DNA of 64,000 nucleotides, from positions 69,501 to 133,500 of the forward strand of contig OY992836.1 in the NCBI GenBank assembly GCA_963921425.1. The letters are read 5' to 3'. The position numbers and the translations under genes were made by a program. This DNA comes from Dryas octopetala. Its lineage: Eukaryota; Streptophyta; Magnoliopsida; Rosales; Rosaceae. The notes under the pieces were generated by a model. That model worked only from the letters and a program-made list of their open reading frames with translations, was not told the DNA's origin and did no database searches. Shown here in pieces: positions 13,286 through 24,590 of the stretch (its first letter is position 1; each line of letters starts with the position of its first letter).

Positions 13286-13570
13286 CAGACTCATCAGGTT
13301 TATAAACTCTAGTGCCAAGCTGGGGTGTCATAGACGGCTCGAAGCTCGACATAGTACAGACTCATCAGGTCTATAAATTTCGGTGCCGAGCTGGCGTGCC
13401 ATATTCGGCCCGAAGCTCGACATAGTACAGACTCATCAGGTCTATAAACTCCTATGTCTAGCTGGCATGCCATAGACGGCCCGATGCTCGACATAGTACA
13501 GACTTATCAGGTCTATAAAAACCCCTGGCTGAGCCGAAATGACTTACTACAGTTCTAACGCTTGACAGGA
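13286..13570 (+). repeat. 71-bp tandem array downstream of pol in A1
   Basis: CAGACTCATCAGGTCTATAAA-type units start at 13286, 13357, 13428 and 13499, an exact 71-base period. Each unit contains TATAAA followed by a GCCGAGCTGG-type block and a CGGCCCGAAGCTCGACAT-type block. The same array with the same period lies at the same place in A4. Confidence 0.9.
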
Positions 13571-14056
13571 AACTTCTAAAGAAAATATCTTCAAATTCAA
13601 ACTCTCATCGTGCATACTGAGCCGATCTGAGATTAAGTTTGAATATTTTCCAAAAACAATTTCCTAATATCTCAATGGATATATCTAGCCGATATGAGAT
13701 CATAAGGAATTCATAATTTCTGCCTATTTTCATCGCGCTTATCAGGCCGATCTGAAAACAAGTTGTAAATTATTATTACATTTTTATCACGATCGTCAAG
13801 TTGAGCCGATCTCGAAATACCTTATTATTTCATCTCATTTTTTATCATGTCTATTTTTATTTTTCATCATTTTCTTGTCCATTTGTTACTTGTTGCAGTT
13901 TTAGTTTCACTTACCGAGCTGAACTCACACTAACTTGGAATAAAGAAAAACTTGAAATAAATTAATAAAAATAATTCAAAAAACAAACATTGTTAAAAAA
14001 CACATCAAACCCCGAGCCACATATCGGCTCAAGGACAAAACATAAAAACAAAAAAT

Positions 14057-15939
14057 CTAAGCATGTCCTTCAGCTAGTCCCTCCATGGTTAGCTTGGCAG
14101 ACTTCTCAGATGACCTCTTGCCAGGCTGTACCATTTCATCACCTCCGATCTGGGCTTCTGTGTTCGGATCGGCTTCAGGGATTGGAGGAATTTCAGGCAT
14201 TTTATCTTTAGGGATTGGAGGGCTCCCTGGGATCGGCTCGGTAGTAGACGCAATTTCTCCGGCTTCAACTTGTTGATCAAGAATGGGAAGCTCCTCTTGC
14301 TGATCGTCCTGAGTGTCCTCCTCGCCATTTGACTCACCCAGGAAAGACAAATCCCAGTTCGGTCTCTTCGTTCGAATCACTCCCACGAGCTCCTGGTACC
14401 CCTCGAACCGGGCGTCGCCTAACTCCTTCACAACTAAAGCCTAAGCCTGGTGCCGAGTTGCAACAGCCCTCCGGTCGACCTCCTCAAGATCTCGTTGAAG
14501 CTCATCGAAAAACATGCCCAGGTCGATCATCTTCTACTCAGAGACTAACAACTCCTTCCTGAGCTGAGCCACCTCTTCCTCTTTCTTAGTCAGCTGGGTT
14601 TGCAGATCGGTGGATTGCTCATGCTCCTCCCGAACCAAACGCTCGGCTTTGGCCAGCTTGTCCCTCAGCTTCTGGTTCCTCTCTCCTCAGCATCTACCGC
14701 AGCTTGAGCTGCCTCGAATTGCCTCAGAAGGAGCTGCAAGAAAAAAAGATAGTTAGTCCGAGTTGACCTGGGAATAACTTTCAAAATCAAAGTGCTGAGA
14801 ATACTTACCACCAAAGCCTGTCGAGATGCATTCAAGGCTTTGTTGCCAAAGCCTGTCGATCTTCGGCGTGACCAGACGCTTGAAGCCCGTGACGAACGAC
14901 TCAATGGAAGGGTTCACCTACACCGTTCTCTTAGGAGCAGAGCCGGAAGCATTGACACTGGCGTCCTCTGGCTCGGTTCGAGCCCTCTTCTCCACTTGAC
15001 CCTCGACCTGAGGGCCCTTCCTCTTCTCACCTTGCCGAGCTAAACTCGAGCATGGATGGCCCAGGCTGGGTGACAGCCCGAGCAGGCATTTGTACTCGGT
15101 CGGCGAGGGCCTGAGCTCCAACCCTCTTCTGGGCACCCTTCACTGCTCTCCTCCTCAACTTAGCCTCCAGGTCAGCGGGATTCATCTCTTTCTCTAACCG
15201 GGGGTTCCACCTCGACGCAAACTAAGAAATCCCGCTCAATCTGATCTGGGTAGGACCGAGCATAAATTTGGTGGACAGGAACTCTGATGGTTGATCTCTC
15301 ACCACGTTGAGCTGATCTTTAAGCTCGCTCCTAAGTTTGTACTTGCCTCAGCTGACTGCAAGAAGAACATAACAAGAGTTAGTTTAAAAAAAAAAAATCA
15401 TCAAGTGGCAAATAATCACAAGTTAAATCCAGATCGGCTCTTCCAGACATTAAATGCCCACCTGGTATCCTAAACGCTTTACGGATTCGGGCTGGTGGAG
15501 GGTTGTTCGAATCAGAAAACTGTCAATCCCCAGAGACAAAGAAGTATCTCTTCTTCCAAGTCTTCTGGGATGAGGGATTCCTAGTGAGCAGCTGTCCTGA
15601 ATATGCTTGGAAATTGTAAAAGCCAAGCTCAGTTTTCTTCTTCGACCTCAATGAATAGAAACATATCAGCAAGTCCTTGTCTGGTACACACTTATGGACC
15701 TTGTGCCACAAGATGTGCATGGACAAGATGATCCTATACACGTTCGGATTAAGCTAGTGCGACGCCACACCGATCATAGCTAGCTAATCCTGCAAGAAGG
15801 GATGCAGAGGGAGCCGAACCCCATTCTCAAACATCTCTGGGTACATGGTCACCCATCCATTGGGGGGTCGGCTCGGCTTCTCACCCTTATTCGACAATCT
15901 TGTCAAAATCGAGTCAGGAATACCATACCTCCTCCTCAA
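14057..15939 (-). pseudogene. Antisense gene of element A1 (fossil, partial)
   Basis: Minus-strand segments match the antisense protein of A4. From the C-terminal end (left) to the right: acidic tail and RRPNWDLSFLGES-like motif (14057-14431), coiled-coil region (14450-14740), basic middle part (14900-15200), and the conserved core (15523-15939) with WVTMYPEMFENGVRLPLHPF and NVYRIILSMHILWHKVHKCV motifs. Two intron-like gaps with GT-AG borders sit at the same places as in A4 (about 14730-14810 and 15355-15465). The N-terminal part is not here. Broken. Confidence 0.8.
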
Positions 15940-17174
15940 CTGAAGCCCAAATGGATTCTCACCAAGCAAGGAACTTTACCATTGGAAGATTTTAAGTCAA
16001 AGAGATTCCCGACAAGGGAAAAGCTGATTTTTCCAAAGAAAACTAAGGAAATAATTACGGTCGAAAAACTCGAAGTTGAAAAACTACTAGAACGTCCAAA
16101 AGAAGCGGCGTGTAACATGGTTTATACTCTCCCAGCTGAGTTCGAAGCTTCATCCGGCCAAGAAAATTCCCTACAAGAAGCTTATGTCGACGAAGACATC
16201 CCAAGTATTGAAATCAATGATATTGAGATCCCCGTCGAAGAAGAAGTGATTCAAGAAGTTGGAAATGTGGTTGTAACCAAGTATGGTCGGGCATATTTTA
16301 GGAAACCCATAGAAGAAATGGCATGTCATCTAAAGCCATTATACATCATGGCCCATCTCAAAGGAGTTCCTATCACCAAAGTCATGATTGATGGCGGGGT
16401 AACAGTCAATGTCATTCCATCTATTTTAATGAGGTTTCACAAAATAGAAGCTGACTTGTTAACCACATACCTCATGCTCACTGGTTTTGTCGACGAGAAA
16501 TTGAGGGCAAAGAGAGTGCTACCTATGGAGCTTACGGTAGGGAGCAAGTCAAGACTTACGACATTTTATGTCGTAGACTCCATGGCCAACTACAACTTAC
16601 TCCTCGATCAGCCGGGATTGCATTCACACCAATAGGTGCATACCTTCTTCACAGAACAAGAACAAGTCAAGAAAGAATGAGGGATGAACGACCTAGACCC
16701 AGCCCCCATCGAGCTTGAAGATTCAAAGGCCGAAGTCCAAGATCCCTTGGAAGAAATTAACTTGGGTACTGATGATGACCCACGACCGATTTTCATCAGT
16801 CAATTAATTCTAGAAGAATTAAGAGCAAAATGGGTTGTTTTGATCAAAGAATATAAAGATTGTTTCGTTAGACATTATAGGAAAAAAAGGCAAGCTAAGG
16901 GTATGTGTGGATTTTAGAAATCTCAATTTGGCAACTCCCAAGGATAAGTACTCAATGCCCATGCATGGTAGACTTGTTGGTAGACGGCGCGGTGAAGCAT
17001 GAAATAATCTTTTTTCATGGATGGTCACATCGGGTATAACCAAATCTTTATCGCCGAGGGGGGGACGTCCACAAGATTGCATTCAGGTGCTTGCCGTCGA
17101 TAGAGATATATGAGTGGATCAAAATGCCGTTTAGTTTAAAGAACGCCGGTGCAACATATCAAAGAGCCATGAAT
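15940..17174 (+). mobile_element. Fragment of a second Ty3/gypsy element (protease and RT remains)
   Basis: The + strand codes a long acidic linker, then a retropepsin-like stretch (KVMIDGGVTVNVIPSI, near 16380) ending with YNLLLDQPGLHSHQ, and farther on RT pieces (VCVDFRNLNLATPKDKYSMP near 16900; MPFSLKNAGATYQRAMN near 17120). The sequence is not that of families A, B or D, so it is an independent gypsy fossil. No LTR or ends seen; broken. Its right end is the CACTA terminus at 17175, which lies inside the RT region. Confidence 0.75.
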
Positions 17175-17729
17175 CACTACAACAAAACAAGGCATTTGTG
17201 CGCCGTAAAAAGGTTTTTACGATGTACTTCTAAACACCGTCAAAAGCCCAGCCGTAAAAAGTCTATATTTTTTACGGCGTGCAACGCAAGTCGTAATTAG
17301 AGTCAAATCATGTCGAAAATGAGGGTCCTGACCATTATTCACGACGTTCATTGCATGTCGTAAATAGTATGTCATTTACGGCGCCTTTTACTGGTTGTAA
17401 TTTTGTAAAAGAGGATCCAGACCATTATTCATGGTGTGCAGTACATGACGTAAATAGAACACCCTTTTTTGAGACACCTTGTATGTCGTGAAAACTGAAG
17501 ATGCATCATATTTGAGGCACGTTTAGCGTGCCGTATTTGTTTTTTTGTTTTTTGTTTATCTATATATTGATTGAATGTTCTTATTATTAATCCCTAATCC
17601 ATTTGCATTTAACATTATATCTATATCATTAATCTGGTCCATTTGGAATTTAATTGGGATAAAGAAAAAGTATAACAAACTGAATAATAATATGATTGAA
17701 ACTACATATCATATTTTATCATTAATTGG
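17175..17729 (+). mobile_element. CACTA-type DNA transposon end (5' terminus and subterminal repeats)
   Basis: Starts CACTACAACAAAACAAGG, the hallmark terminus of the CACTA (En/Spm) superfamily, inserted in gypsy RT sequence. It is followed by at least eight scattered short motifs of the GCCGTAAA / TCGTAAAT / ACGGCG type in both orientations, as CACTA subterminal regions have. After about 17560 the sequence is plain AT-rich. The other end was not found; family A LTR sequence begins at 17730. No transposase. Confidence 0.65.
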
Positions 17730-18762
17730 TGTTGATGCAAATTTTCGTAAGAAAGATGCAACAACTTAGAGAGGATGATCTGGCTGATCAGAAGCCTTGC
17801 TGGGATATTGACTCAAGATCCTCCTGCACGAACACAATAACAAAGGAGAAGGACCGGTATGATACCAGCCAAATACGCTTCGATGATGAAGTCAGTGATG
17901 TGTATTTGGAGGTGTTTGTGTAAGAACAAAGAAGAACATATGATGAACTTGGGAGAATGAGGAAGAACAAAGTAAGATCTTCTGGGTTTATTCTCAGCAA
18001 GTGGGTGTATTTTGATAGGCTTTTTGTGAATGAAGTTGTGTCTTAGATCCTTCTTTTTGTGCACATAAGTCAGCTTATATAGGTAAAGGAAATGATGAAG
18101 GGTAAGTTACCTGCATGAGGGTGAATGATTGAGAAGAGGCCACGCGTTCGGCCATGAATAGTAGCATGCACAGCTACCCACCTCCTTTACATTCAATGTT
18201 GCATTGAATGCAAGGATGGTAGATCAAGTGAGATGCCCTGATAGTCATGACTGTGAGCTGAGATGTCTCATCTATCAGAGAGCCATGTCAGAGATATTCG
18301 AGTGAGGTGGTTCGTCCTGACTCCAATCTTCTAGAATGGCGGTGGGATCCGAGCCGAACCGATCATAAATATCATATACGCGGGTATGAAACATATCTAC
18401 GTTCGGATCGGGCATGGATGGACTAGTCCAGATTGGCCCAACATATGACATGAAAGTCATCACTCGACGATAATCCGTTGTCTGAGAAGATGATCATCAA
18501 GAGCGGAGCCAAGCCGAACTGGGATAACCAAGAAAAGATGAAAACTCAATTTCTCGAAGGATCCTCAGATCGGGTTGGATCGGATGTGGGGGTTCACCGA
18601 GATGGGCCGATCCGAAGTGGCAATGAAAGTGTTGCCGAGCTGATATGGTGACGTGGAGGTCCAAGTCTGACCGTTGAAAAGTCAAAGCCTGAGGTTGGAC
18701 CTGACTTGCCACGTGTCGATCCATGATTGGTTGTTAGATCCATGTGGATTTATACACAAATA
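17730..18762 (-). repeat. LTR of element A2
   Basis: Reads TGTTGATGCAAATTTTCG on the + strand (the reverse of the family's LTR end) and finishes next to the complement of the polypurine tract, so it is a 3' LTR in reverse. About 1033 bp, closest to the solo LTR at 42231-43274. Confidence 0.88.
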
Positions 18763-19094
18763 GAAGTCCCCCAACTTCCGATCCGAACAGACTGTGATGA
18801 ATTGGAAGTTGAAAAAGATAGTCTGTAAAAAATAACACATGGACTTGACCGAGCCGAATTGGAGCCCATGTACCGATCTGGACGGGTCCAACTTCCCAAT
18901 AATCCGAACAGATGATGACACATGATTGACCAAAATATCTTGGGAATATGCAAAAGGGTAACTGTTCATGATTGTGTCTGCATGAGGGAACGTAAGGGTC
19001 ACTTCATTTATGGGTATTTTAAATGTAGACACGTGGCAAGATCTAGCATCTGAAGCGCCAAAAGTGAACGGCTAGTATCGAATTTGCATGGGGG

Positions 19095-19100
19095 TATAAA
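19095..19100 (+). promoter_or_regulatory. TATA box of the antisense gene in A2
   Basis: TATAAA within CATGGGGGTATAAAAGG, about 330 bases before the remains of the antisense coding region. The same CATGGGGGTATAAA context exists in A4 (minus strand, 55631-55636), so the box is conserved between copies. Confidence 0.65.
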
Positions 19101-19428
19101 AGGTTTCCCCTCTTTCTCTTCCCTTCACTTTCGACTTCCAGAAGAACAAGGCCCCCCCTTTTTTTTTTCTTCCAAACCTCTCTCTCCGCGAAATCTCTTC
19201 TCTCTCTGTGGTTTGAGCAGCAGCCCAATCACGAATCCCACCAAGCACGGTCGTAGGCGAGGCAGTTCCAAGTGTGTGAGGGGTGGAGAGTGTGGCCGGA
19301 GAAAAACCAGTAAGTGATTCCTCCCATTTCTGAGTTTTTGTGTTTTTCGGGTTTTCTAGGTTTTGTTCTTAAGCGTTCTTGAAAAAGGCGCTTTTTAATC
19401 CAAAGAGCAAGAGAAAGGAACTCGAAAG

Positions 19429-19905
19429 GTGTTTGTGAAGTCAACGACCGACTCAAGTGGTCGGCTCGGCTCGAGAGAGGCCTTCGAAGGTGATAGTGAT
19501 GCCGAGTTGAGCCGAAGCCCACCAGGGGGTGAGGCTGACTGGGACGAGTTGTCCGAGGAACTGGGCAAGGTCGGCTCGAACTTAGAGTGTAACCCAGGCG
19601 AGGAACGCTGACCTCAAGGGGGTGAAAGAAGTCCCCAAGTAGGGATGAGTTCGGATCGGGGGCAAGAAGGAACAGCCCACGAGTCCGAACATGTAGATGA
19701 GGAGGACGATGAAAACGAAGATACCGGTGCCAAGCCGAGCTCGAGTACTCCAATAAGGCTCACCTTAGGGTCAGAGGAAACGGACAGGGGTCACGATGCA
19801 TCGAGTTCGGTTCGGCATGTGAGTGTCCGATCGACTCGGACTTTTACGAAGAGCTGGTGTGGAAAGCCTACCAGATCCCGAATGAAATGACTGAATTTCA
19901 GGAGG
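19429..19905 (+). pseudogene. N-terminal part of the antisense gene in A2 (fossil)
   Basis: The + strand codes pieces matching the N-terminus of the A4 antisense protein: a Ser/Glu-rich start (SREAFEGDSDAELSRSPPGG), then SSDRGQEG, LTLGSEETDRGHDASSS and a terminal IPNEMTEF stretch. Leading-intron-like sequence with a CCAGTAAGTG donor lies at about 19309-19318, as in A4. The core and C-terminal parts are not present in this copy. Broken. Confidence 0.75.
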
Positions 19906-20265
19906 CAGAGAGAATATGATCTGTCTTTTTCATTCATGTTATAAATATCCTTATACAGAGGTAGGGTTTACTAGGTTTTGAATATTTACTAGTATGCCCC
20001 TACAACTAATTACAGGAATAGCCACATATAACAATATATTTACAACAAAGCTCTCAATTGTCTTTGATATATTACGACAATGTAATTATGAACATGCACA
20101 ACCTGAGATGAGTTTTTTTGGTAACATCTAGATAAAAAGTAATCAATAATATTATCAATCTTTTCAATTTACAAAGTCAGAATGTATCAAAGAAATACAT
20201 GTATATTATTCCTCCCTCACAAAATAAAATGTTTTGCTGTCCCTAATGACCAAGTCAATATATGT

Positions 20266-20554
20266 ATGCAAGCTTTAAAATTTCATTCTGATCCAGTATT
20301 CAATCCCACAAGAAATTAGAATACAAAGCTAGGCTTGAGGTCCGGACCTCACTCTTCAGGACCGAACCTCCAGTAAGATTGGATTTAGAACTTTAGGTTT
20401 GCGGTTCGGACCTCACCCTTAAGAACCAGACCTCCAGTAAGATTGGTGTTTGAGACCTAGGCTTGAGGTCCGGACCTCTCCTTTGAGGACCGGACCTCCA
20501 GTGGTGAACTCAGTTTTATGTCAACATGAAGCTGAGCAACAAAGACTAAACAAA
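20266..20554 (+). repeat. 289-bp direct repeat, copy 1
   Basis: From ATGCAAGCTTTAAAATTTC to GACTAAACAAA, almost identical to 20967-21255 (two or three mismatches by eye). It contains three roughly 70-base sub-units, each with a palindromic or near-palindromic GAGGTCCGGACCTC core and a second GGACCGAACCTCCAGTAAG-type block. Confidence 0.95.
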
Positions 20555-20966
20555 TTTAAATTGACAAGGATAAATGACTTAACAGCTTACCTTGATATAA
20601 GCCTTGTAGTAATCTTTAATGGTTGGGTGAACACAAATACATTTGCCTTGATAAACACATACACAAAAAAATAATGAGCAGAACATAATACAAATGCTCC
20701 AAAGAGTGCCCATTGATTTTGTAATGATTCGCATGCTGGCTTAAGCTGGACTAAGTATTGTTCTACGTTTGGTGCTGCAGCAGACTAAGAAGATGAACTG
20801 TTAAAATAATGATGACCTATATTTTGTGCTGTATTGGACTAAAATATAATTTTTTTTAAATAATAAAATATAACCATAATGAATTTGTTCTAATGCTTCA
20901 AATAAGTCTGTGCACAAATCATGTTTGGTCCATTTTCCTAGTGCCCAACTTATTATTTGAGTAATC

Positions 20967-21255
20967 ATGCAAGCTTTAAAATTTCATTCTGATCCAGTAT
21001 TCAATCCCACAAGAAATTAGAATACAAAGCTAGGCTTGAGGTCCGGACCTCACTCTTCAGGACCGAACCTCCAGTAAGATTGGATTTAGAACTTTAGGTT
21101 TGCGGTTCGGACCTCACCCTTAAGAACCAGACCTCCAGTAAGATTGGTGTTTGAGACCTAGGCTTGAGGTCCGGACCTCTCCTTTGAGGACCGGACCTCC
21201 AGTGGCGAACTCAGTTTTATGTAAACATGAAGCTGAGCAACAAAGACTAAACAAA
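20967..21255 (+). repeat. 289-bp direct repeat, copy 2
   Basis: Second copy of 20266-20554 in the same orientation, 412 bases downstream of the first. The flanking sequences differ on both sides, so the match ends sharply. Confidence 0.95.
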
Positions 21256-21289
21256 AGGAAACAACATTTTGAACAACCAAAATATTGAT

Positions 21290-21485
21290 TTAACTAAAAC
21301 CAAATCAATAAACAAACCCCATATCAGTAAAAAAAATCAATAAACTCATATTAGTAAACAAAATCAATAAAGCTCAAGCAAAATAAATAAGCACATATTA
21401 GTAAACCCATATCAATAAGCCCATATAATTTACAAAATCAATAAACAAACCGCATATCAGTAAAACCCAATAAACCAGAAAAATA
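21290..21485 (+). repeat. AT-rich minisatellite of AATCAATAAACAAACC / CATATCAGTAAA blocks
   Basis: Blocks reading AATCAATAAAC and CATAT(C/T)AGTAAA alternate about six times with a spacing of roughly 25-35 bases, imperfectly. Confidence 0.6.
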
Positions 21486-23454
21486 CCCCAAATTTTGATC
21501 AAGCCACAATAACTTCACCCAGAACTAGAACAAGAATAAGAGAGACAGAGCAGGTGAGAGAGAGGAAATGAACACAAACCTGCATGAAGAAGATCGAAGA
21601 ACAGAGCGAGCGAAGATGGAAGATGGAAGATGGAAGAACTGGAGGCGGCATGACTTGTCTAGAACTTGGAGAAGTTTCTTATTATGAGTAAATCAGTACA
21701 ATTTAGATCATACATGAACTTGCAACAATTTTATGCAGTGTCATGTTAGGATTAAAATTGAGGATATAGATCGAGATTTTAAGTTAGGTAATCAGAGAAA
21801 TCTAATAAATTAACCTTTATTATGAATCCTCACCTCCGGAGCCTAAAGCCTTTAGTTCCAACACAAGGACCTTCTCTAATCTGCTTTCCACTATATATTC
21901 ATAAAAAATTAAATATGGCAAACTGAAGTAAAGGCATTGTTTAGTCCAACCAGATTGTCCAATTTACTAAAAAGAACAAACCTCTGTTTCTTATCAAGTC
22001 TGCACTACTGACACCATTTCTATCAATCGAAAATATGGCATGTGTTCCTGCAAGGACAAGAAACACAAAGTTGAATAATACGAGTTGACAGCTACATGTG
22101 TTAACTCAAAGTCTTAGAGAGGAATGGTTCATTATGCAAGTTCTTCCAAAAAATCTAACCAGGTCCAGGACTATTTCATTTAATAGCATAATACTACTGA
22201 CCAATTATTTATTAGGAGAGGTAAAACCAAGAAAACAAAAGGAAATAAGGCCAAATAAGACAAAATGTTATTAAACAAAGAAAATTGTAGAAAAATGAAA
22301 TATTGCAGCAAGATGAAATAGCATGATTACACGTGATCACGTTTTGACCTCTTTGTTCCACTTCTTGGACTTCTATCAAAACCAATATGAGATTTTGTTT
22401 TAGCAACTTGCTACAAACAAAAGATGGTTAAGACAAAATGGTCATGGAAAAAAAAAACAAAACAAAACAAAGAGAAGATGCACTGGTAAGTAAAAAGACA
22501 ATATGCACTTCTCTCTATGTATATATTATGAGCACACAAATGCATGCACACACACGGATGAAAGGGTGAAGCTACTAGCTATCCATTAATGGTATAAGGG
22601 GATCGACTTCACTATTTACAGAAATGAGAAACCATTTTCCTATAACCAACCTCAATCTATATATGACACACAATGAATAAAAAATAAAAATAAAAACCTA
22701 CTGAAAAACAACAATCCAGGTATGGTAATGATTGGCTTACCTTATCAAGTTTAAAAAATCTTATATGGCTCTTTGAACATATTTATCACAGTCATTAAAG
22801 AAGAAACCAATACCTCTAAAATTAAAAGTAAAGTTCAAGAAATAAAGATATATCTCAGAAAAATGAAATAAAGAAAAAATCAACTATAGACCCATTCATT
22901 AGATCAACAAACCAAACCCTAAACCTGCCCATTCATCAAATCAACAAACCAAACCTAAACCCTTCATAAATCAACCATAGACAACCAAAGAAATGCCCAA
23001 ATATTAACAAGATCCAAGACTAAATTAGCTAAAACAAGAATATTAAAGAACCCATAGAACTTAGCCAGAATGATGCGCGACAAGATCGATCTAAGGGGAG
23101 AAAAAATAGGAAAATTTTGGATCAATCTAAGGTGATGAGTGAGTGGAGTACGCAGTTAAGGAAGATGGCAAGAGAGAAGCTCATGGGGTTGTGAAATCGC
23201 AGCTAGGGCTTCGTGAAGGGTAGGAGATACACCTTTGAGGAAATAAAGAGAGAGACTGAGAAGTGAGAACGAGAGACAGATAGACGGTGGAATTAGTGAG
23301 ACTCTGAAAGGGATCTGGCTAGGAGCTTGGGATCGAGGGACTTTTGTCTAAGTTAGAGGGCTGAGAAGATGGAAATCAAACAATTTGGGTTAAAGAGCAA
23401 TGAAGAAGGAGATGGAGAAGTCAGAGGGGCTTTGCCCAAAACGGAAGTTAAGGT

Positions 23455-23723
23455 GCGATAACGTTTTTCATTAATTCTAGCGTGTTTTACCAAAATACAA
23501 AGACCCGCAAAATTGCTAAAATTTTTTTAACTCAACCAACACAACGGTTTTGCCTAAAACTATTGTGTTTAATAAATCAGGAAAACCATAAGAACAAAAA
23601 CCATGACATATTATCACTTCATATAACGATTTACAAAAAACCGTTGTGTGGTAAATTAAGATAACGGACAAAACAAGAACCGTTGTCTATTGACCGATGT
23701 CTATTTATGATTTTGTAGTAGTG
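23455..23723 (-). mobile_element. CACTA-type terminus and subterminal region (second family)
   Basis: The + strand ends TTTTGTAGTAGTG, the reverse of CACTACTACAAAA, a CACTA-superfamily terminus. The 250 bases inside it hold repeated AACCGTTGT(C/G) and ATAACG motifs in both directions, a typical subterminal array. The motifs differ from those at 17175-17560, so the two ends are probably from different elements. The matching other end was not located. Confidence 0.6.
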
Positions 23724-24100
23724 TGATAGAGATGCAGAGAGAGAGATAGAGGTTAAGAGTGAGATAGAGAGGGAGAGAAGCACAGGCGGCAAAGAAGGAG
23801 AAGAAGAAATGAGAAGAAAGGGGACTTTGATCCTCTGCCTTTTGTGTCTGCAGTTGTGTGCCTTTGGAGAGATCCACATCCTTCATTTCATCTAATGATG
23901 TAAAATACTCCACGTCATCATTTTTTTTTTAAGCCAAAACCCACCTATTATCATTTATCATACTTTGCCCATCTGCCGCCTTCTTCTTCACTTCATTAGA
24001 AGACATTAATATTGTATTTGGACAAGCATTGCACACCCAGTGTTGATGGTGCATCATATGGTAAATTGGATGATGATGTTTCCCATGTTGGTAGGCTAAG
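23724..24100. other. Unassigned stretch with a dispersed repeat (23825-23926)
   Basis: GA-rich start, then about 100 bases (centre TGCCTTTGGAGAGATCCACATCC) that recur in reverse at 39373-39490. No gene seen. Element D begins at 24101. Confidence 0.55.
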
Positions 24101-24576
24101 TGTCACGGGATGACTATTTCAGAGTCCTCTAACCGTGCGGCCTTAGACTTGGTCGCCTCCTCGAACAAGCTAAGTCAGCCAATCACCTGCCAAAGTATAT
24201 CAAACAGCACAGATATGCAAGAACAAGAGATGAACACTTAGAAATACTTAAGAACGCAAGAGAGAGATATGGGGAGAATATGTTTGTATTTCCGAGATGG
24301 TTTGGCCAAATGAGGCCTCCCCCTTTATATACAATTCCTTACTTCTACCTACCCCTATTGGACGGTTAAGATCGAATTGATCTAACAGTCCAGAGTACAA
24401 TAAGGAAAAATATCCTACCTACCCCCATACAACGAATCTAGACATATACAAATCCTACCTATCCCCATACAACGAATCTAGACATTCACATGTCTAGAAG
24501 GTTCCAGACACAAACAAGTACAATGAGTTGGGCCCTACGCAAGTGGGCCTCGGACTTGTGATAGCGGGCCGTGACA
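24101..24576 (-). repeat. 3' LTR of element D
   Basis: TGTCACGGGATGACT to GGGCCGTGACA. It contains the complement of a TATATAAAGG promoter box (near 24331) and a twofold tandem block CCCCATACAACGAATCT, both shared with the other LTR. Confidence 0.95.
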
Positions 24577-24590
24577 TTCTTCCCCACCTA
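24577..24590 (-). other. Polypurine tract of element D
   Basis: On the minus strand TAGGTGGGGAAGAA directly abuts the 3' LTR, the expected priming site for plus-strand DNA synthesis. Confidence 0.8.

Larger units (their letters stand above)
7552..15939 (+). mobile_element. Family A Tat-lineage Ty3/gypsy element A1, old and broken
   Basis: It starts with a family A LTR (7552-8655), then gag, protease, RT, RNase H and the end of integrase on the + strand, the family's 71-bp tandem array, and remains of the antisense gene. It parallels the near-whole copy at 44815-57002 throughout. It ends within the antisense gene at about 15939, where an unrelated gypsy fragment begins; no 3' LTR follows. It is clearly older than A4 (roughly 80-85% similar by eye) with well over ten breaks. 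Confidence 0.88.
17730..19922 (-). mobile_element. Family A element A2, partial, inverted
   Basis: In minus orientation: 3' LTR (17730-18762), polypurine tract (18763-18783 as its complement AGAAGTCCCCCAACTTCC), then the region between LTR and antisense gene, its TATA box, and the N-terminal coding part of the antisense gene. Homology to A4 stops near 19905-19922. gag-pol and the 5' LTR are absent. Broken fossil. Confidence 0.85.
19923..23454. other. Unassigned AT-rich region, probably transposon-derived
   Basis: No protein motif was recognised in 3.5 kb. 19923-20260 resembles LTR-like DNA in texture only. The notable contents are the 289-bp direct duplication (20266-20554, 20967-21255), an AT-rich minisatellite (21290-21485), a purine-rich GATGGAAGATGGAAGATGGAAGA run near 21615, and a twofold repeat of CAACAAACCAAACC near 22905-22955. 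The right part (from about 23030) may belong to the CACTA element that ends at 23723. Confidence 0.5.

Noticed and set aside
17175-23723. One CACTA element spanning both termini
   Set aside because: Terminal and subterminal motifs differ and the 3-bp flanks do not match; family A and other DNA lies between.
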